This document shows positions 25,912 to 34,039 of a stretch of DNA of 64,000 bases, one piece after another. This stretch comes from Variovorax sp. 54. Its GTDB lineage: Bacteria > Pseudomonadota > Gammaproteobacteria > Burkholderiales > Burkholderiaceae_C. The DNA is taken from assembly GCF_002754375.1 (NCBI RefSeq), contig NZ_PEFF01000001.1, positions 620,001-684,000 on the forward strand. The letters are read 5' to 3'. A program made the position numbers and the translations under genes. The notes under the pieces were generated by a model. That model worked only from the letters and a program-made list of their open reading frames with translations, made no database searches and had not been told where the DNA came from. The number at the start of each line of letters is the position of its first letter. The stretch's first letter is position 1.

Positions 25912-26153
25912 GGCGGTTTCCTTCTTCAATTCAGTTCAGTAGTACAAGTGTTTGACTTGGAGGGGTTGAACCGGTCTGGGGTGGGTCACCGTCCCTCTTC
26001 TTGAAGGGCGGCCAACTCGCTCGGGGCCTGTTCATCCGGATCAGCTGGAGGGCCGGTCCGTGAGATGAATTGTGCGCGGCGATCTAGGTAAAAACCCGCA
26101 GCAAAAGGAACCGCGGCGTTCCCGAAACGGAAACAATGCGACGCGCCGGAGCC

Positions 26154-26963
26154 TCAACCCCAGGTCAGCGGATCGAGGCGCAGGTAGAAGTCGAGCCGCC
26201 CGTCGTCGGGCGCATCGATGCCGAGCTGGGCGTACAGCAAGGCATGCGCGGCGCGTGCGTCCGCCGCATCACGCCAGCTGTCGCGCGCATTGCCCAGCAG
26301 CAGCGACAGGTCGACATACCGGTCCGCCGTGCCGAGCCGGCCGACGTCGATCAGGCCCGTGCAGCGCAGCGTCTGCGGATCGACCAGGAAGTTCGGCAGG
26401 CAGGCGTCGCCGTGGCACACGACGCAGTCTTGCGCCTCCTGCGCCAGCCGGTGCGGCAGGTCGGCTTGCAACCGCGCCAGCAGCTGCGGCGGCGGCACGT
26501 CCTGCTGGCCGGGGTCGAGGAATTCCGGGTTCACTGCGCCGCGTGCGACGACATCGGCGGCGCGGTCGAACATCGCCGACAGCGGACGCGCAAACGGACA
26601 GTCGCCAGCAGGAATCTCGTGCAGCACGCGCAAACGCTGCGCCATCGACGGCCAGGCGCGCAGCAGGTCCGTCGCCGACAGGTCGCTGGCCGGCACACCC
26701 GGCACCGCCGTCGTGACCAGACAGGCGCCCTCAGGCGTCATGTGCCAGTCGAGCACGCTCGCGGAGCCGACGCCGTACGGCGCGAGCCATTCGGTGCGGC
26801 GGCGCTCCTCGTCGAGCTGCGTCGCACCCGCACCGAGTGACACCTTCGCGAACGCAGCGCCATCGCTGCGGCGGAACACCGCATCGCCCGACTCGCCCTC
26901 ACTGGCCGGCTCCCAGGTCGTGCCAACGGGCAGCCGGGGCAACAGTTGTTCGACCGTGCCCAT
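26154..26963 (-). CDS. Aminoglycoside 3''-phosphotransferase-like protein (APH(3'')/StrA family)
   Basis: 269 residues with the length and motif order of streptomycin phosphotransferase APH(3'')-I: GESGDAVFRR at the N-terminus, AFAK (ATP lysine, residue 40), PGVPASDLS, LLRAWPSM, CPFARPLS-MF, HGDACLPNF (catalytic Asp186, Asn191), LIDVGRLGTADRYVDL (Mg Asp206) and the ending FYLRLDPLTWG. As I recall the StrA sequence, these blocks match it closely, so streptomycin is the likely substrate. It is clearly diverged and has local codon use, so it is probably a resident chromosomal relative, not a recent plasmid import. It ends 3 nt after the SMR gene. Confidence 0.88.
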   Translation of the reverse strand: MGTVEQLLPRLPVGTTWEPASEGESGDAVFRRSDGAAFAKVSLGAGATQLDEERRRTEWLAPYGVGSASVLDWHMTPEGACLVTTAVPGVPASDLSATDLLRAWPSMAQRLRVLHEIPAGDCPFARPLSAMFDRAADVVARGAVNPEFLDPGQQDVPPPQLLARLQADLPHRLAQEAQDCVVCHGDACLPNFLVDPQTLRCTGLIDVGRLGTADRYVDLSLLLGNARDSWRDAADARAAHALLYAQLGIDAPDDGRLDFYLRLDPLTWG

Positions 26964-26966
26964 GCC

Positions 26967-27302
26967 TCAGTGCCCCACCGATTTCGAGAACACGTTGACG
27001 ACCACCACGCCCGCGATGATCAGCCCCAGCCCGACGATGGCTGGCGCGTCGAGCGTCTGGCCGAACCAGAGCCAGCTCCCCACCGAGATCAGCACGATGC
27101 CCACGCCCGACCAGATCGCATAGGCGATGCCGGTGGGCAACACGCGCAGCGCGAGCGAAAGAAAGTAGAACGACACCGCGTAGCCCACCACCGTGGCCAC
27201 GCTGGGCCAGAGCCTGGTGAAGCTGTCCGATGCCTTGAGGAAGCTGGTCGCGAGCACTTCGACGACGATCGCAACAGCGAGGTATGCATAGGTCGGGGTC
27301 AT
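26967..27302 (-). CDS. SMR-family multidrug efflux transporter (EmrE/SugE type)
   Basis: 111 residues with four transmembrane helices. The essential glutamate is in A-I-V-V-E-V-L-A-T-S-F-L-K (Glu15), and L-A-L-x-x-L-P-T-G-I-A-Y-A-I-W-S-G-V-G matches the conserved second/third helix block of EmrE/QacE proteins. It forms an antiparallel dimer that exchanges cationic drugs or guanidinium for protons. The T-G-I-A-Y-A-I-W pattern fits the drug-exporter subtype better than the guanidinium subtype. It is co-transcribed with the phosphotransferase gene. Confidence 0.9.
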   Translation of the reverse strand: MTPTYAYLAVAIVVEVLATSFLKASDSFTRLWPSVATVVGYAVSFYFLSLALRVLPTGIAYAIWSGVGIVLISVGSWLWFGQTLDAPAIVGLGLIIAGVVVVNVFSKSVGH

Positions 27303-27416
27303 CGCCGGACTCTAATCGCGCGCGCTCTGCGCGACCTCGGTGGCCTTGCGCGATCCGGGGCCGAAGGCGCGTGCGTTTGACGCTCTCTCGAAGCTGTGCG
27401 CACAGCACCGAAAGCT

Positions 27417-27599
27417 TCAGGGCGGCAGCAGCAGCGGCCCGCAGTTGGTGTCGGTGACGAACACCGCCATGAGCTTCGCGGGCTTCACCGGGTCGGGGTT
27501 CTCCGCGAACACATGCAGGGTGTTTGGCGGCGCGAAGAAGGTCTCGCCGCTCTTGAAGGTGCCCACCGGGCCGCCGCCCAGTTGCGCGCGGCGTTGGGC
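27417..27599 (-). pseudogene. C-terminal remnant of a cupin protein
   Basis: About 55 codons read as the end of a small cupin: TFKSGETFFAPPNTLHVFAE, then PAKLMAVFVTDTNCG and a stop at 27417. The first half of the cupin barrel is missing. The frame is the same as that of the ankyrin gene upstream, separated only by that gene's TGA, so the ankyrin gene's 3' end has replaced the cupin's 5' half. Confidence 0.6.
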
Positions 27600-27605
27600 T
27601 GGGAC

Positions 27606-28418
27606 TCAGGCGCGCAGATCGACTTCAGGCCGCATCGCCGACGCGCCATTCCAGCGCACCTCGAAGCCCGCGCTGCGGAACTGACTGACCACCAGTTCGC
27701 CGACACGCTGCATGTCGGCAGCGCCGCCCTCGGGCGCGCCCCAGAACGCGAGCGAGAGCTGGCTGGTGCGCTTGGCGCGGTTCTGGTCCTGCCGCGTGTA
27801 GAAGCAGAAGCCGTGCACGCCGGCCTTCTTGCCGCCGCGCGTGCGGAACGCTTCCGAGCAATCGGAGAAGCCATCGGACTGCGTGTCGCCCGCGTCCTGC
27901 AACGCGACCAGACCCGCCTGCGTCAGCGCGGCGAACACCTCGGCGATGCGCGCTTCGGCCGCACGCCACTGCGCGGCGCTCATCTTCACCGGGTCGGGTT
28001 CGGGCGGCGGCGGCTCGGGCAGCACATGGCCGGTGATGCGCGACAGCAGCTCGGCCACCTCTTCCTCCATCGCGTTCTCCGTGATGTGGTTACCGTGGCT
28101 GTCGCGCACATCGGGGTTGGCGCCCGCATCGATGAGCAGTTGCACCGGCTCCGTGGTCGGCGAAAACTCGGCCGTGAGGTACAGCGCGGTGCGGCCGTCG
28201 GTACCGATGTATTCGAGCGGGCTGCCGGCGTCGAGCAGCAGCCGCAGCACGGCCAGGATCGGTTCGAGCTCGGATTCGTTCGTGCCCATCGCGGCGCACT
28301 GCAGCGCGGTGAAGCCCTGCTTGTTGACGGCGGCCAGGTCGGCCCCCGCCTCGATGCAGGCGCGCACCGTGTCGACATCGGCTTCGCGCGCCGCGTCGAA
28401 GATCTTCTTCGGATTCAT
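27606..28418 (-). CDS. Ankyrin-repeat protein with C-terminal DUF6891-like domain
   Basis: 270 residues from ATG 28418; no signal peptide, so cytoplasmic. Residues 1-125 hold about three ankyrin units (TVRACIEAGADLAAVNKQGFTALQCAA, AVLRLLLDAGSPLEYIGTDGRTALYL, PVQLLIDAGANPDVRDSHGNH). A proline-rich linker (PEPPPPEPDP) leads to a second domain with F-A-A-L-T-Q-A-G-L-V-A-L-Q-D-A-G-D-T-Q-S-D-G and GFCFYTRQDQNRA, which resembles DUF6891. Ligand unknown. Confidence 0.75.
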   Translation of the reverse strand: MNPKKIFDAAREADVDTVRACIEAGADLAAVNKQGFTALQCAAMGTNESELEPILAVLRLLLDAGSPLEYIGTDGRTALYLTAEFSPTTEPVQLLIDAGANPDVRDSHGNHITENAMEEEVAELLSRITGHVLPEPPPPEPDPVKMSAAQWRAAEARIAEVFAALTQAGLVALQDAGDTQSDGFSDCSEAFRTRGGKKAGVHGFCFYTRQDQNRAKRTSQLSLAFWGAPEGGAADMQRVGELVVSQFRSAGFEVRWNGASAMRPEVDLRA

Positions 28419-28759
28419 GGCATCCCCTGTTGGTTTTTGGATTCTGCCGCAGGCGCTTTGCGCTTCACAGATCGCGCGAACCTCGCTACATTCGACGCCT
28501 CGATCAACAAACCGGACTGGAGGTGCGCGATGGAAGACACAGCTATTCACTCTCCCTCCCCCGTACGGTTTGTCGGGTCGCATCCGAACTGCTGCTGAAG
28601 CGCTCCCCGCGCACCCGGTGCCGCTGAAGGCACCACCAGCCAGCCCGTTCGACCCTCGCGGTGTTCTGCCGCGACACGCCGTCCGATTCAGACAACCAAC
28701 GCCACGCCGGCACACCCGTGCCGCGTGCGGTTCGTTCCCTTTTCGAATCAAGGCTCACC
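28419..28759. other. Divergent intergenic region
   Basis: 341 nt between the ankyrin gene and the GNAT-kinase operon. It should hold both promoters. Short frames here (for example 28430-28627 plus) translate to arginine-rich random-looking sequence. I see no hairpin, repeat or clear -35/-10. Confidence 0.5.
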
Positions 28760-29860
28760 ATGCTTGAAACCCGTGCCGCCGATGCGCGGCAGTTCGCGAC
28801 TTCTCCTTTCGATCCGCAGCAGGCGTCCGCTGAAGAATGGGCGCAGGCGCTGGCCTACTGGCGCCAGCGCCACGACGAAGACCATCCGGGCGAACCGCAG
28901 CCCGACGACGCCCACACCCAGCAGAACGTGCAACAGCACACACCGCTGCATGTGGTGCACCGCGCCTTCGCGCGGGACGCGCAGGGCCGCATCGTCGGCA
29001 GCCTCAACATGGGCGTGCGCCGCGAAGGCTCACCCGACTACGCGACCTTCGCGCCTTTCATCGACGTGTGGGGCGGCGTGCTGCGATCGCACCAACGCCA
29101 GGGCGTGGCCAGCACCTTGCTGCACCGGCTGCTGGCGCTGATGGAGGCCCGCGACCCCAGCACAGCGACCTTCAAGACCCACTTGCCGGAAGGCCGCGCG
29201 TTCCTCGCGGCCATCGGCGCGACCGAAAAGCACCGCAGCATCGAGAACCGCATGGCCTTCGACAGCCTCGACTGGGCGGCGCTCGCGCGCTGGCGCGCCG
29301 ACGCTCTGGCGCCCGCGCACGGGTTGCGCCTCGAGATCCACGCAGGCCGCGTGCCCTTCGAGCGGTTGGCCACGCTGATGGCGCCGCTGTCCGCGCTGCT
29401 CGAAGACGCACCCACCAGCGCACTCGAACGCGCGCCCATGCGCTTCGAGCTCGAAGGCTTCCACGCCTGGTACGCCGAAATCGACCGCCGCGGAGGCGAG
29501 CACTTTCTCGTGCTGCTGCGCGATGCCAATGACGAGGTGGCCGCCGTGTGCGACGCCAGCTGGAACCAGCTGTACCCCGACCGCATGTTCCAGCGCCTCA
29601 CCGGGGTTGCCCGCCATTGGCGCGGCAAGGGACTGGCCAAGGGCGTGAAGGCGATCATGCTGCAGCTCGTTCGCGAGCGGCACCCCGAGGTGGTGATGGC
29701 CATCACCACCAACGCAGAGGTCAACGCGCCCATGCTCGCCATCAACCGCCAATTGGGCTTCGTGCCGTACAGGCATGATGGGGCCTACCAGATCGGCAGG
29801 GAAAGCCTGAGGGCCTTCCTCTCGACCCGCCCCCTGGCTGTGCCGGAGGCGCACGCATGA
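28760..29860 (+). CDS. Tandem GNAT N-acetyltransferase
   Basis: 366 residues from ATG 28760. Two GNAT modules: residues about 60-165, with GGVLRSHQRQGVASTLLHRLLALM as motif A, and about 220-350, with GVARHWRGKGLAKGVKAIMLQL and NAPMLAINRQLGFVPY as motifs A and B. The tandem layout is like mycothiol synthase and several Actinobacterial GNATs; in those only the C-terminal module is normally active. Substrate unknown. The kinase gene starts within its stop codon, so the two proteins are made together. Confidence 0.85.
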   Translation: MLETRAADARQFATSPFDPQQASAEEWAQALAYWRQRHDEDHPGEPQPDDAHTQQNVQQHTPLHVVHRAFARDAQGRIVGSLNMGVRREGSPDYATFAPFIDVWGGVLRSHQRQGVASTLLHRLLALMEARDPSTATFKTHLPEGRAFLAAIGATEKHRSIENRMAFDSLDWAALARWRADALAPAHGLRLEIHAGRVPFERLATLMAPLSALLEDAPTSALERAPMRFELEGFHAWYAEIDRRGGEHFLVLLRDANDEVAAVCDASWNQLYPDRMFQRLTGVARHWRGKGLAKGVKAIMLQLVRERHPEVVMAITTNAEVNAPMLAINRQLGFVPYRHDGAYQIGRESLRAFLSTRPLAVPEAHA

Positions 29861-30708
29861 AGACACCCCCCAGACTGCAATCCCTCGTCGACGAGGGCCT
29901 GATCGACAGCGTCGTGCGCCAGCTCATGAGCGGCAAGGAAGCCATGGTCTATGTCGTGCGCTGCGGCGAGGAAACGCGCTGCGCCAAGATCTACAAGGAA
30001 GCCGACAAGCGCAGCTTTCGCCAGGCCGTCGACTACACCGAGAACCGCCGCGTCAAGAACACGCGCGAAGCGCGCGCCATGGCCAAGGGCACGAAATTCG
30101 GCCGCCAGGTGACCGAGGCCATCTGGCAGAGCGCCGAGGTCGACGCGCTCTACCGCCTGGCTGCGGCCGGCGTGCGCGTGCCCACGCCGCACAACTTCCT
30201 CGAAGGCGTGCTGCTGATGGACCTGGTGACCGACGCTCACGGCGACGCCGCCCCGCGCCTGAACGACGTGGCCTTCTCGGCCGAAGACGCGCTGCAGCAC
30301 CACGCCAGCCTGCTGAAAGAAGTGATGCGCATGCTCTGCGCAGGCATCGTGCACGGCGACCTGTCGGAGTTCAACGTGCTGCTGGCCGAAGACGGCCCGG
30401 TTATCATCGACCTGCCGCAAGCGGTCGACGCAGCCGGCAACAACCACGCCAAGCGCATGCTGCTGCGCGACGTGGAGAACCTGCGCAACTTCTTCGGGCA
30501 GTACGCACCCGCGCTGCTGAAGACGCACTACGGCGACGAGATCTGGCAGCTCTACGAGCGCGGCCTGTTGCGGCCCGAGACCGAGCTCACGGGCACCTTC
30601 GTGCGCGAGACGGGCCCTGTCGACCTCAGCAACGTGCTGCGCGAAGTGGACGACGCGCGCTCGGAAGAAGCGGCGCGCCAGCTGCGGATGCAAGCGCCGC
30701 GACAATAG
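29857..30708 (+). CDS. RIO1-type serine protein kinase
   Basis: 283 residues, ATG overlapping the GNAT stop. RIO landmarks: an N-terminal G-K-E-A-M-V-Y-V-V (P-loop with lysine in CAKIYKEADKRSFR), catalytic loop H-G-D-L-S-E-F-N-V-L (Asp168, Asn173) and metal site I-I-D-L-P-Q-A-V (Asp185), where RIO1 usually has D-F-P-Q. STGKEA is replaced by MSGKEA. RIO1 enzymes in eukaryotes act in ribosome maturation; bacterial ones are little studied. The coupling to an acetyltransferase is notable. Confidence 0.88.
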   Translation: MKTPPRLQSLVDEGLIDSVVRQLMSGKEAMVYVVRCGEETRCAKIYKEADKRSFRQAVDYTENRRVKNTREARAMAKGTKFGRQVTEAIWQSAEVDALYRLAAAGVRVPTPHNFLEGVLLMDLVTDAHGDAAPRLNDVAFSAEDALQHHASLLKEVMRMLCAGIVHGDLSEFNVLLAEDGPVIIDLPQAVDAAGNNHAKRMLLRDVENLRNFFGQYAPALLKTHYGDEIWQLYERGLLRPETELTGTFVRETGPVDLSNVLREVDDARSEEAARQLRMQAPRQ

Positions 30709-30731
30709 CGGGGACTCGCACCCCCGCCCCG

Positions 30732-31661
30732 ATGACTTCCAACGCCCTGCCCCAGCGCCCGCCCTTTGCGTCCATCGCCGCCCGCCACATCGCCCGGGCT
30801 GCGGCGGTCGTGGCTCTGGGCATCGGCCCCGCAGCGCATGCGGGCGCCATCCGCCTCGAAGACGACCGCGGCCGCGTGCTCGAGCTGCAGGCGCCCGCCA
30901 AACGCATCGTGTCGCTGATGCCCTCGCTCACCGAGACGGTCTGCGCGCTCGACGCCTGCGACCGGCTCGTGGGCATCGACCGCCACGCCAACTGGCCGAC
31001 AGCGGTGAAGGGCCTGCCACAGGTCGGCGGCATGGACGACGCGAACATCGAGCGCATCGTCGCGCTCAAGCCCGACCTCGTGCTGCTGCGCCCGCGCAGC
31101 CGCGCTGCCGAGACGCTGGAGCGCCTGGGCATCAAGGTGCTGGCGCTCGACGCCAAGACCCATGCCGACATGCGCCGCGTGATGGAAACCGTGGCCCGCG
31201 CCACCGGCAGGCCGGGCGCGGGCGAGGCCTTCTGGCGCACCCTCGATGCGCGGCTGAACGCAGCGCGCGCCCGCGTGCCGCTGAACTGGCAGGGGCGGCG
31301 CGTGTACTTCGAGGTGCACGGCGGCGTGGCCGCTGCGAGCGAAAGCTCCTTCATCGGCGAGACCCTGGCGCGCCTGGGCCTGGTCAACGCGGTGCCGGGC
31401 TCGCTCGGCCCCTTCCCCAAGATGAACCCCGAGTTCGTGGTGCGCGCCAACCCCGACGTGCTGATGGTTTCGGCCCTCGGCGAAATCTCGGCCATGGCGA
31501 CGCGGCCCGGCTGGTCGGCCCTGTCGGCCATCCAGCGCGGGCGCGTCTGCAGCTTTGCCTCCGCGCGCTTCGACCTGATGATGCGGCCCGGCCCCCGGCT
31601 CGACGAGGCGGCCGACGCCATCGTGAATTGCCTCGCGTCGCTGGATGCGCCGCGCAACTGA
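30732..31661 (+). CDS. BtuF-like ABC-transporter substrate-binding protein
   Basis: 309 residues with an N-terminal signal (VVALGIGPAAHAG). Periplasmic_binding_2 pattern: RIVSLMPSLTETVCALDACDRLVGIDRHANWP, then PQVGGMDDANIERIVALKPDLVLL, typical of BtuF and related corrinoid/iron-chelate binders. No permease or ATPase gene is adjacent. The nearby CobN operon and B12 riboswitch make a corrinoid or cobalt-complex ligand plausible. Haem is the main alternative. Confidence 0.8.
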   Translation: MTSNALPQRPPFASIAARHIARAAAVVALGIGPAAHAGAIRLEDDRGRVLELQAPAKRIVSLMPSLTETVCALDACDRLVGIDRHANWPTAVKGLPQVGGMDDANIERIVALKPDLVLLRPRSRAAETLERLGIKVLALDAKTHADMRRVMETVARATGRPGAGEAFWRTLDARLNAARARVPLNWQGRRVYFEVHGGVAAASESSFIGETLARLGLVNAVPGSLGPFPKMNPEFVVRANPDVLMVSALGEISAMATRPGWSALSAIQRGRVCSFASARFDLMMRPGPRLDEAADAIVNCLASLDAPRN

Positions 31662-31674
31662 CCCTCCTCTCCCC

Positions 31675-32538
31675 ATGAACTTCGACATCGTTCCCGCCGC
31701 GAACTTCGGCACCGACGAACTCACCGCGCTCTGGAACCGCGCCTACGAGGACTACTTCGTGCCGATCGCATTCGATCGCGCGATGTTCGAGCGGCATGTG
31801 CGGCGCGCCGAAGCCGACCTTGCGCTCTCGCGCGTGATCGTCGTCGATGGCGACGCCTGTGGCCTCTCGCTCGTCGGCCGACGTGGGCCGCGTGCCTATC
31901 TCGCGGGCTTCGGCATCGCGAGCGCCCAACGGCGCCGGGGGCTGGCGAAGCAGCTCATCGAGGCGCAGCTGCGCGACCTGGCGGCGGCCGGCATCGCGCA
32001 GGTGCAGCTCGAAGTGATCGAGCAGAACCCGGCGCGACAGCTCTACCGGCAAGCGGGTTTCGTCGAGGTCCGCACGCTCGAGGTGCTCGAAGGCAGCTTC
32101 GAGCCTCGCGCCGATGCAACCTCGACGGCGCCCGACACCGACACGCTCGCCGCCGTGCATGCGGCCTGCACCGCCCTCTCGAGCCCCACCTGGCGCCGCG
32201 AGTGGCCGACCGTGCAAGGCGCGCTGGCGCACGACGGCGCCGTGGCCCTGGGCACGGCAACGGGCGGCTACGCCATCCTCCTGCCAACGACCCTGCCGCT
32301 GAACACGTTGCTCGACGCCGCAGCACTCGACGAGGCCTCCGCCCACGCGCTGCTCAACGCGCTCGCCCAGGCACGCCCCGGTGCACGCTGGCGGCTGGTC
32401 GACGAGCCCGAGGGCAGCCCGATGCACCGCGCCCTGACCGCACGCGGCGCCACCCTTGTCATCCGCCAGATCGAGATGACCGCGACACTCCAGCCCACCT
32501 CTTCTTTTTCCGATTCCTCGCGCCCCGCCCGTTCATGA
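31675..32538 (+). CDS. GNAT-family N-acetyltransferase
   Basis: 287 residues from ATG 31675. A standard GNAT core spans residues 1-140: AYLAGFGIASAQRRRGLAKQLIEAQL (motif A) and NPARQLYRQAGFVEVRTLEVLEG (motif B). The C-terminal half (145-287) is a degenerate second GNAT-like module without a clear acetyl-CoA loop. It overlaps the SET gene by 4 nt (ATGA). Substrate unknown. Confidence 0.8.
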   Translation: MNFDIVPAANFGTDELTALWNRAYEDYFVPIAFDRAMFERHVRRAEADLALSRVIVVDGDACGLSLVGRRGPRAYLAGFGIASAQRRRGLAKQLIEAQLRDLAAAGIAQVQLEVIEQNPARQLYRQAGFVEVRTLEVLEGSFEPRADATSTAPDTDTLAAVHAACTALSSPTWRREWPTVQGALAHDGAVALGTATGGYAILLPTTLPLNTLLDAAALDEASAHALLNALAQARPGARWRLVDEPEGSPMHRALTARGATLVIRQIEMTATLQPTSSFSDSSRPARS

Positions 32539-33089
32539 AGCCCAACAAGCGAACCTCGTCCACCCCGTTCATCCGCGTGGGCCCCAGCGGCGTGCACGGC
32601 CTGGGCGCCTTCGCCACGCGCGACCTGCCGTCTGAAGCCTTCCTCGGCCTGTACGAAGGCCGCCGCTACACCAAGCAGGAAGTCGCCGCCAAGGCCTGGG
32701 ACGACCAGCTCACCTACCTGTTCACGCTGACGACCGGCGAGACCATCGACGGCGCCAAGGGCGGCAACGCCACGCGCCACCTGAACCATTCCTGCGAGCC
32801 GAACTGCGAGGCGGTCGAGGAGTTCGACGAGGCGGGCGAGATGGTGCTGCGGTTCCAGACGATGGAGGCGGTGGAGGCCGGCGACGAGCTGTTCATCGAC
32901 TATTCGCTGACGGCGGACGATGGCTCGCCGCCGTCGAAGTACCCCTGCCATTGCGGCTCGGCGAACTGCCGCGGGACGATGCTGGCGCCGGTGGAGGCCG
33001 TGGCGGAGAAAGACGGGTCGGCCACCCCCGCCGATGTGCTGCCGGCTGTTTCAGACCCGCGCAGGCCGCTCAGCGAACTGCCCTGGTGA
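32535..33089 (+). CDS. SET-domain protein (predicted lysine methyltransferase)
   Basis: 184 residues. SET landmarks are all present: VHGLGAFATRDLPSEAFLGLYEG, N-H-S-C-E-P-N-C (residues 84-91), G-D-E-L-F-I-D-Y-S with the catalytic Tyr (about 123), and a post-SET C-H-C-G-S-A-N-C cysteine cluster that would bind zinc with the NHSC cysteine. The first 9 residues and the last 30 are low-complexity tails. Bacterial SET proteins methylate host or own proteins; the target here is unknown. Last gene of the operon. Confidence 0.88.
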   Translation: MKPNKRTSSTPFIRVGPSGVHGLGAFATRDLPSEAFLGLYEGRRYTKQEVAAKAWDDQLTYLFTLTTGETIDGAKGGNATRHLNHSCEPNCEAVEEFDEAGEMVLRFQTMEAVEAGDELFIDYSLTADDGSPPSKYPCHCGSANCRGTMLAPVEAVAEKDGSATPADVLPAVSDPRRPLSELPW

Positions 33090-33114
33090 GGTAGCGGCAA
33101 CGAGCCGCCAAGGC

Positions 33115-33456
33115 TCAGGGCGACTCGCTCTTCACGCTGCGCAGCTGCGCCTCCGCGCGTTCGAGTTCGGTGCGCAGCGTGCGGATTTCGTGTTCCAGCT
33201 TTTCGATGCGCGCTTCGCGGTTCAGCGGCGCCAGCGTGTGGCAGCGCAGCTGCAGCGCACTCAGGGTGTCGGCCAGCTCACGCCGGCGCAGCATCTGGCC
33301 GCGAGAACGGGCCAGGGCCATGTCGCGCTCCAGCACCGCTTCCTGCGCCTTGCACTCTTCGGCACTCAACGGCTGCGCAGTCACCTCGGTTTGGGCAAAG
33401 GCGGCAGGCATGGCCAGGGTCAACGCAAGGGCCAGGAGACAGTGTTTCGGACGCAT
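33115..33456 (-). CDS. DUF1090-family exported coiled-coil protein (YqjC-like)
   Basis: 113 residues: a signal peptide (LLALALTLAMPAAFAQ), then C-K-A-Q-E-A-V-L-E-R-D-M-A-L-A-R-S-R-G, a central L-R-C-H-T and a long helix R-I-E-K-L-E-H-E-I-R-T-L-R-T-E-L-E-R-A-E-A-Q-L. Two cysteines and the helix layout match DUF1090. Periplasmic, function unknown. Confidence 0.8.
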   Translation of the reverse strand: MRPKHCLLALALTLAMPAAFAQTEVTAQPLSAEECKAQEAVLERDMALARSRGQMLRRRELADTLSALQLRCHTLAPLNREARIEKLEHEIRTLRTELERAEAQLRSVKSESP

Positions 33457-33501
33457 GCCGTACGGTACCCGAACTCCCTGGCGGAAACGGCCTTCAGCCC
33501 T

Positions 33502-33906
33502 TCAGGCTGCAGTCGTTCTGGCGATGCACTTGATCTCGATCAACCAGTCCGGGCTGCCGAGCCGTGCCACCTGCACCAGCGTCTGCGACACCTGCGGCTC
33601 GCCGCCGAACATCTCGGCGCGCAAGGCGAACAGCGCATCGGCCTGGCCGAGGAAGCCGTCGATGTCGGTCACGAACAGGGTTTCGTCCACGATGTCGGCC
33701 ATCGAGGCGCCGAAGGATGCGAGCACGCTGCGCACGTTGGCGTAGGCCTGCCGCACCTGCGCCGCGATGTCGCCGGCGCCGAGGGTGTGGCCCTCGCCGT
33801 CCACGCTCACCTGGCCCGAGAGATAGATGGTGTCGCCGACCTGCACGCCGTCGGCAATGATGTTTTTGAACGCGCCTTCGCGCACCACGCGCCTTGCTGC
33901 TGCCAT
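33502..33906 (-). CDS. RidA-family protein
   Basis: 134 residues of the YjgF/YER057c/UK114 fold: GVQVGDTIYLSGQVSVDGEG near the N-terminus, DIAAQVRQAYANVRSVLASFGASMADIVDETLFVTDID in the middle. Archetypal RidA hydrolyses reactive 2-aminoacrylate imines with a conserved arginine near residue 105; this protein lacks a clear match at that place (VSQTLVQVARLGSPDWLIEI has one R), so it may be a Rid subgroup with a different reaction. It lies 133 nt beyond the chelatase gene. Confidence 0.85.
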   Translation of the reverse strand: MAAARRVVREGAFKNIIADGVQVGDTIYLSGQVSVDGEGHTLGAGDIAAQVRQAYANVRSVLASFGASMADIVDETLFVTDIDGFLGQADALFALRAEMFGGEPQVSQTLVQVARLGSPDWLIEIKCIARTTAA

Positions 33907-34039
33907 GTCGTTTCCTTGCTGGGATGGGTTCGGCGGCAGTATCGAAGGGAAGTGTCGCCGTGCATGCCCCTGCGCGAGATGAGCCTTTGGCGCGAAGGCC
34001 GATCACAGCGTCCGAAGACGCGCCATCGCTTCCTGTGCT

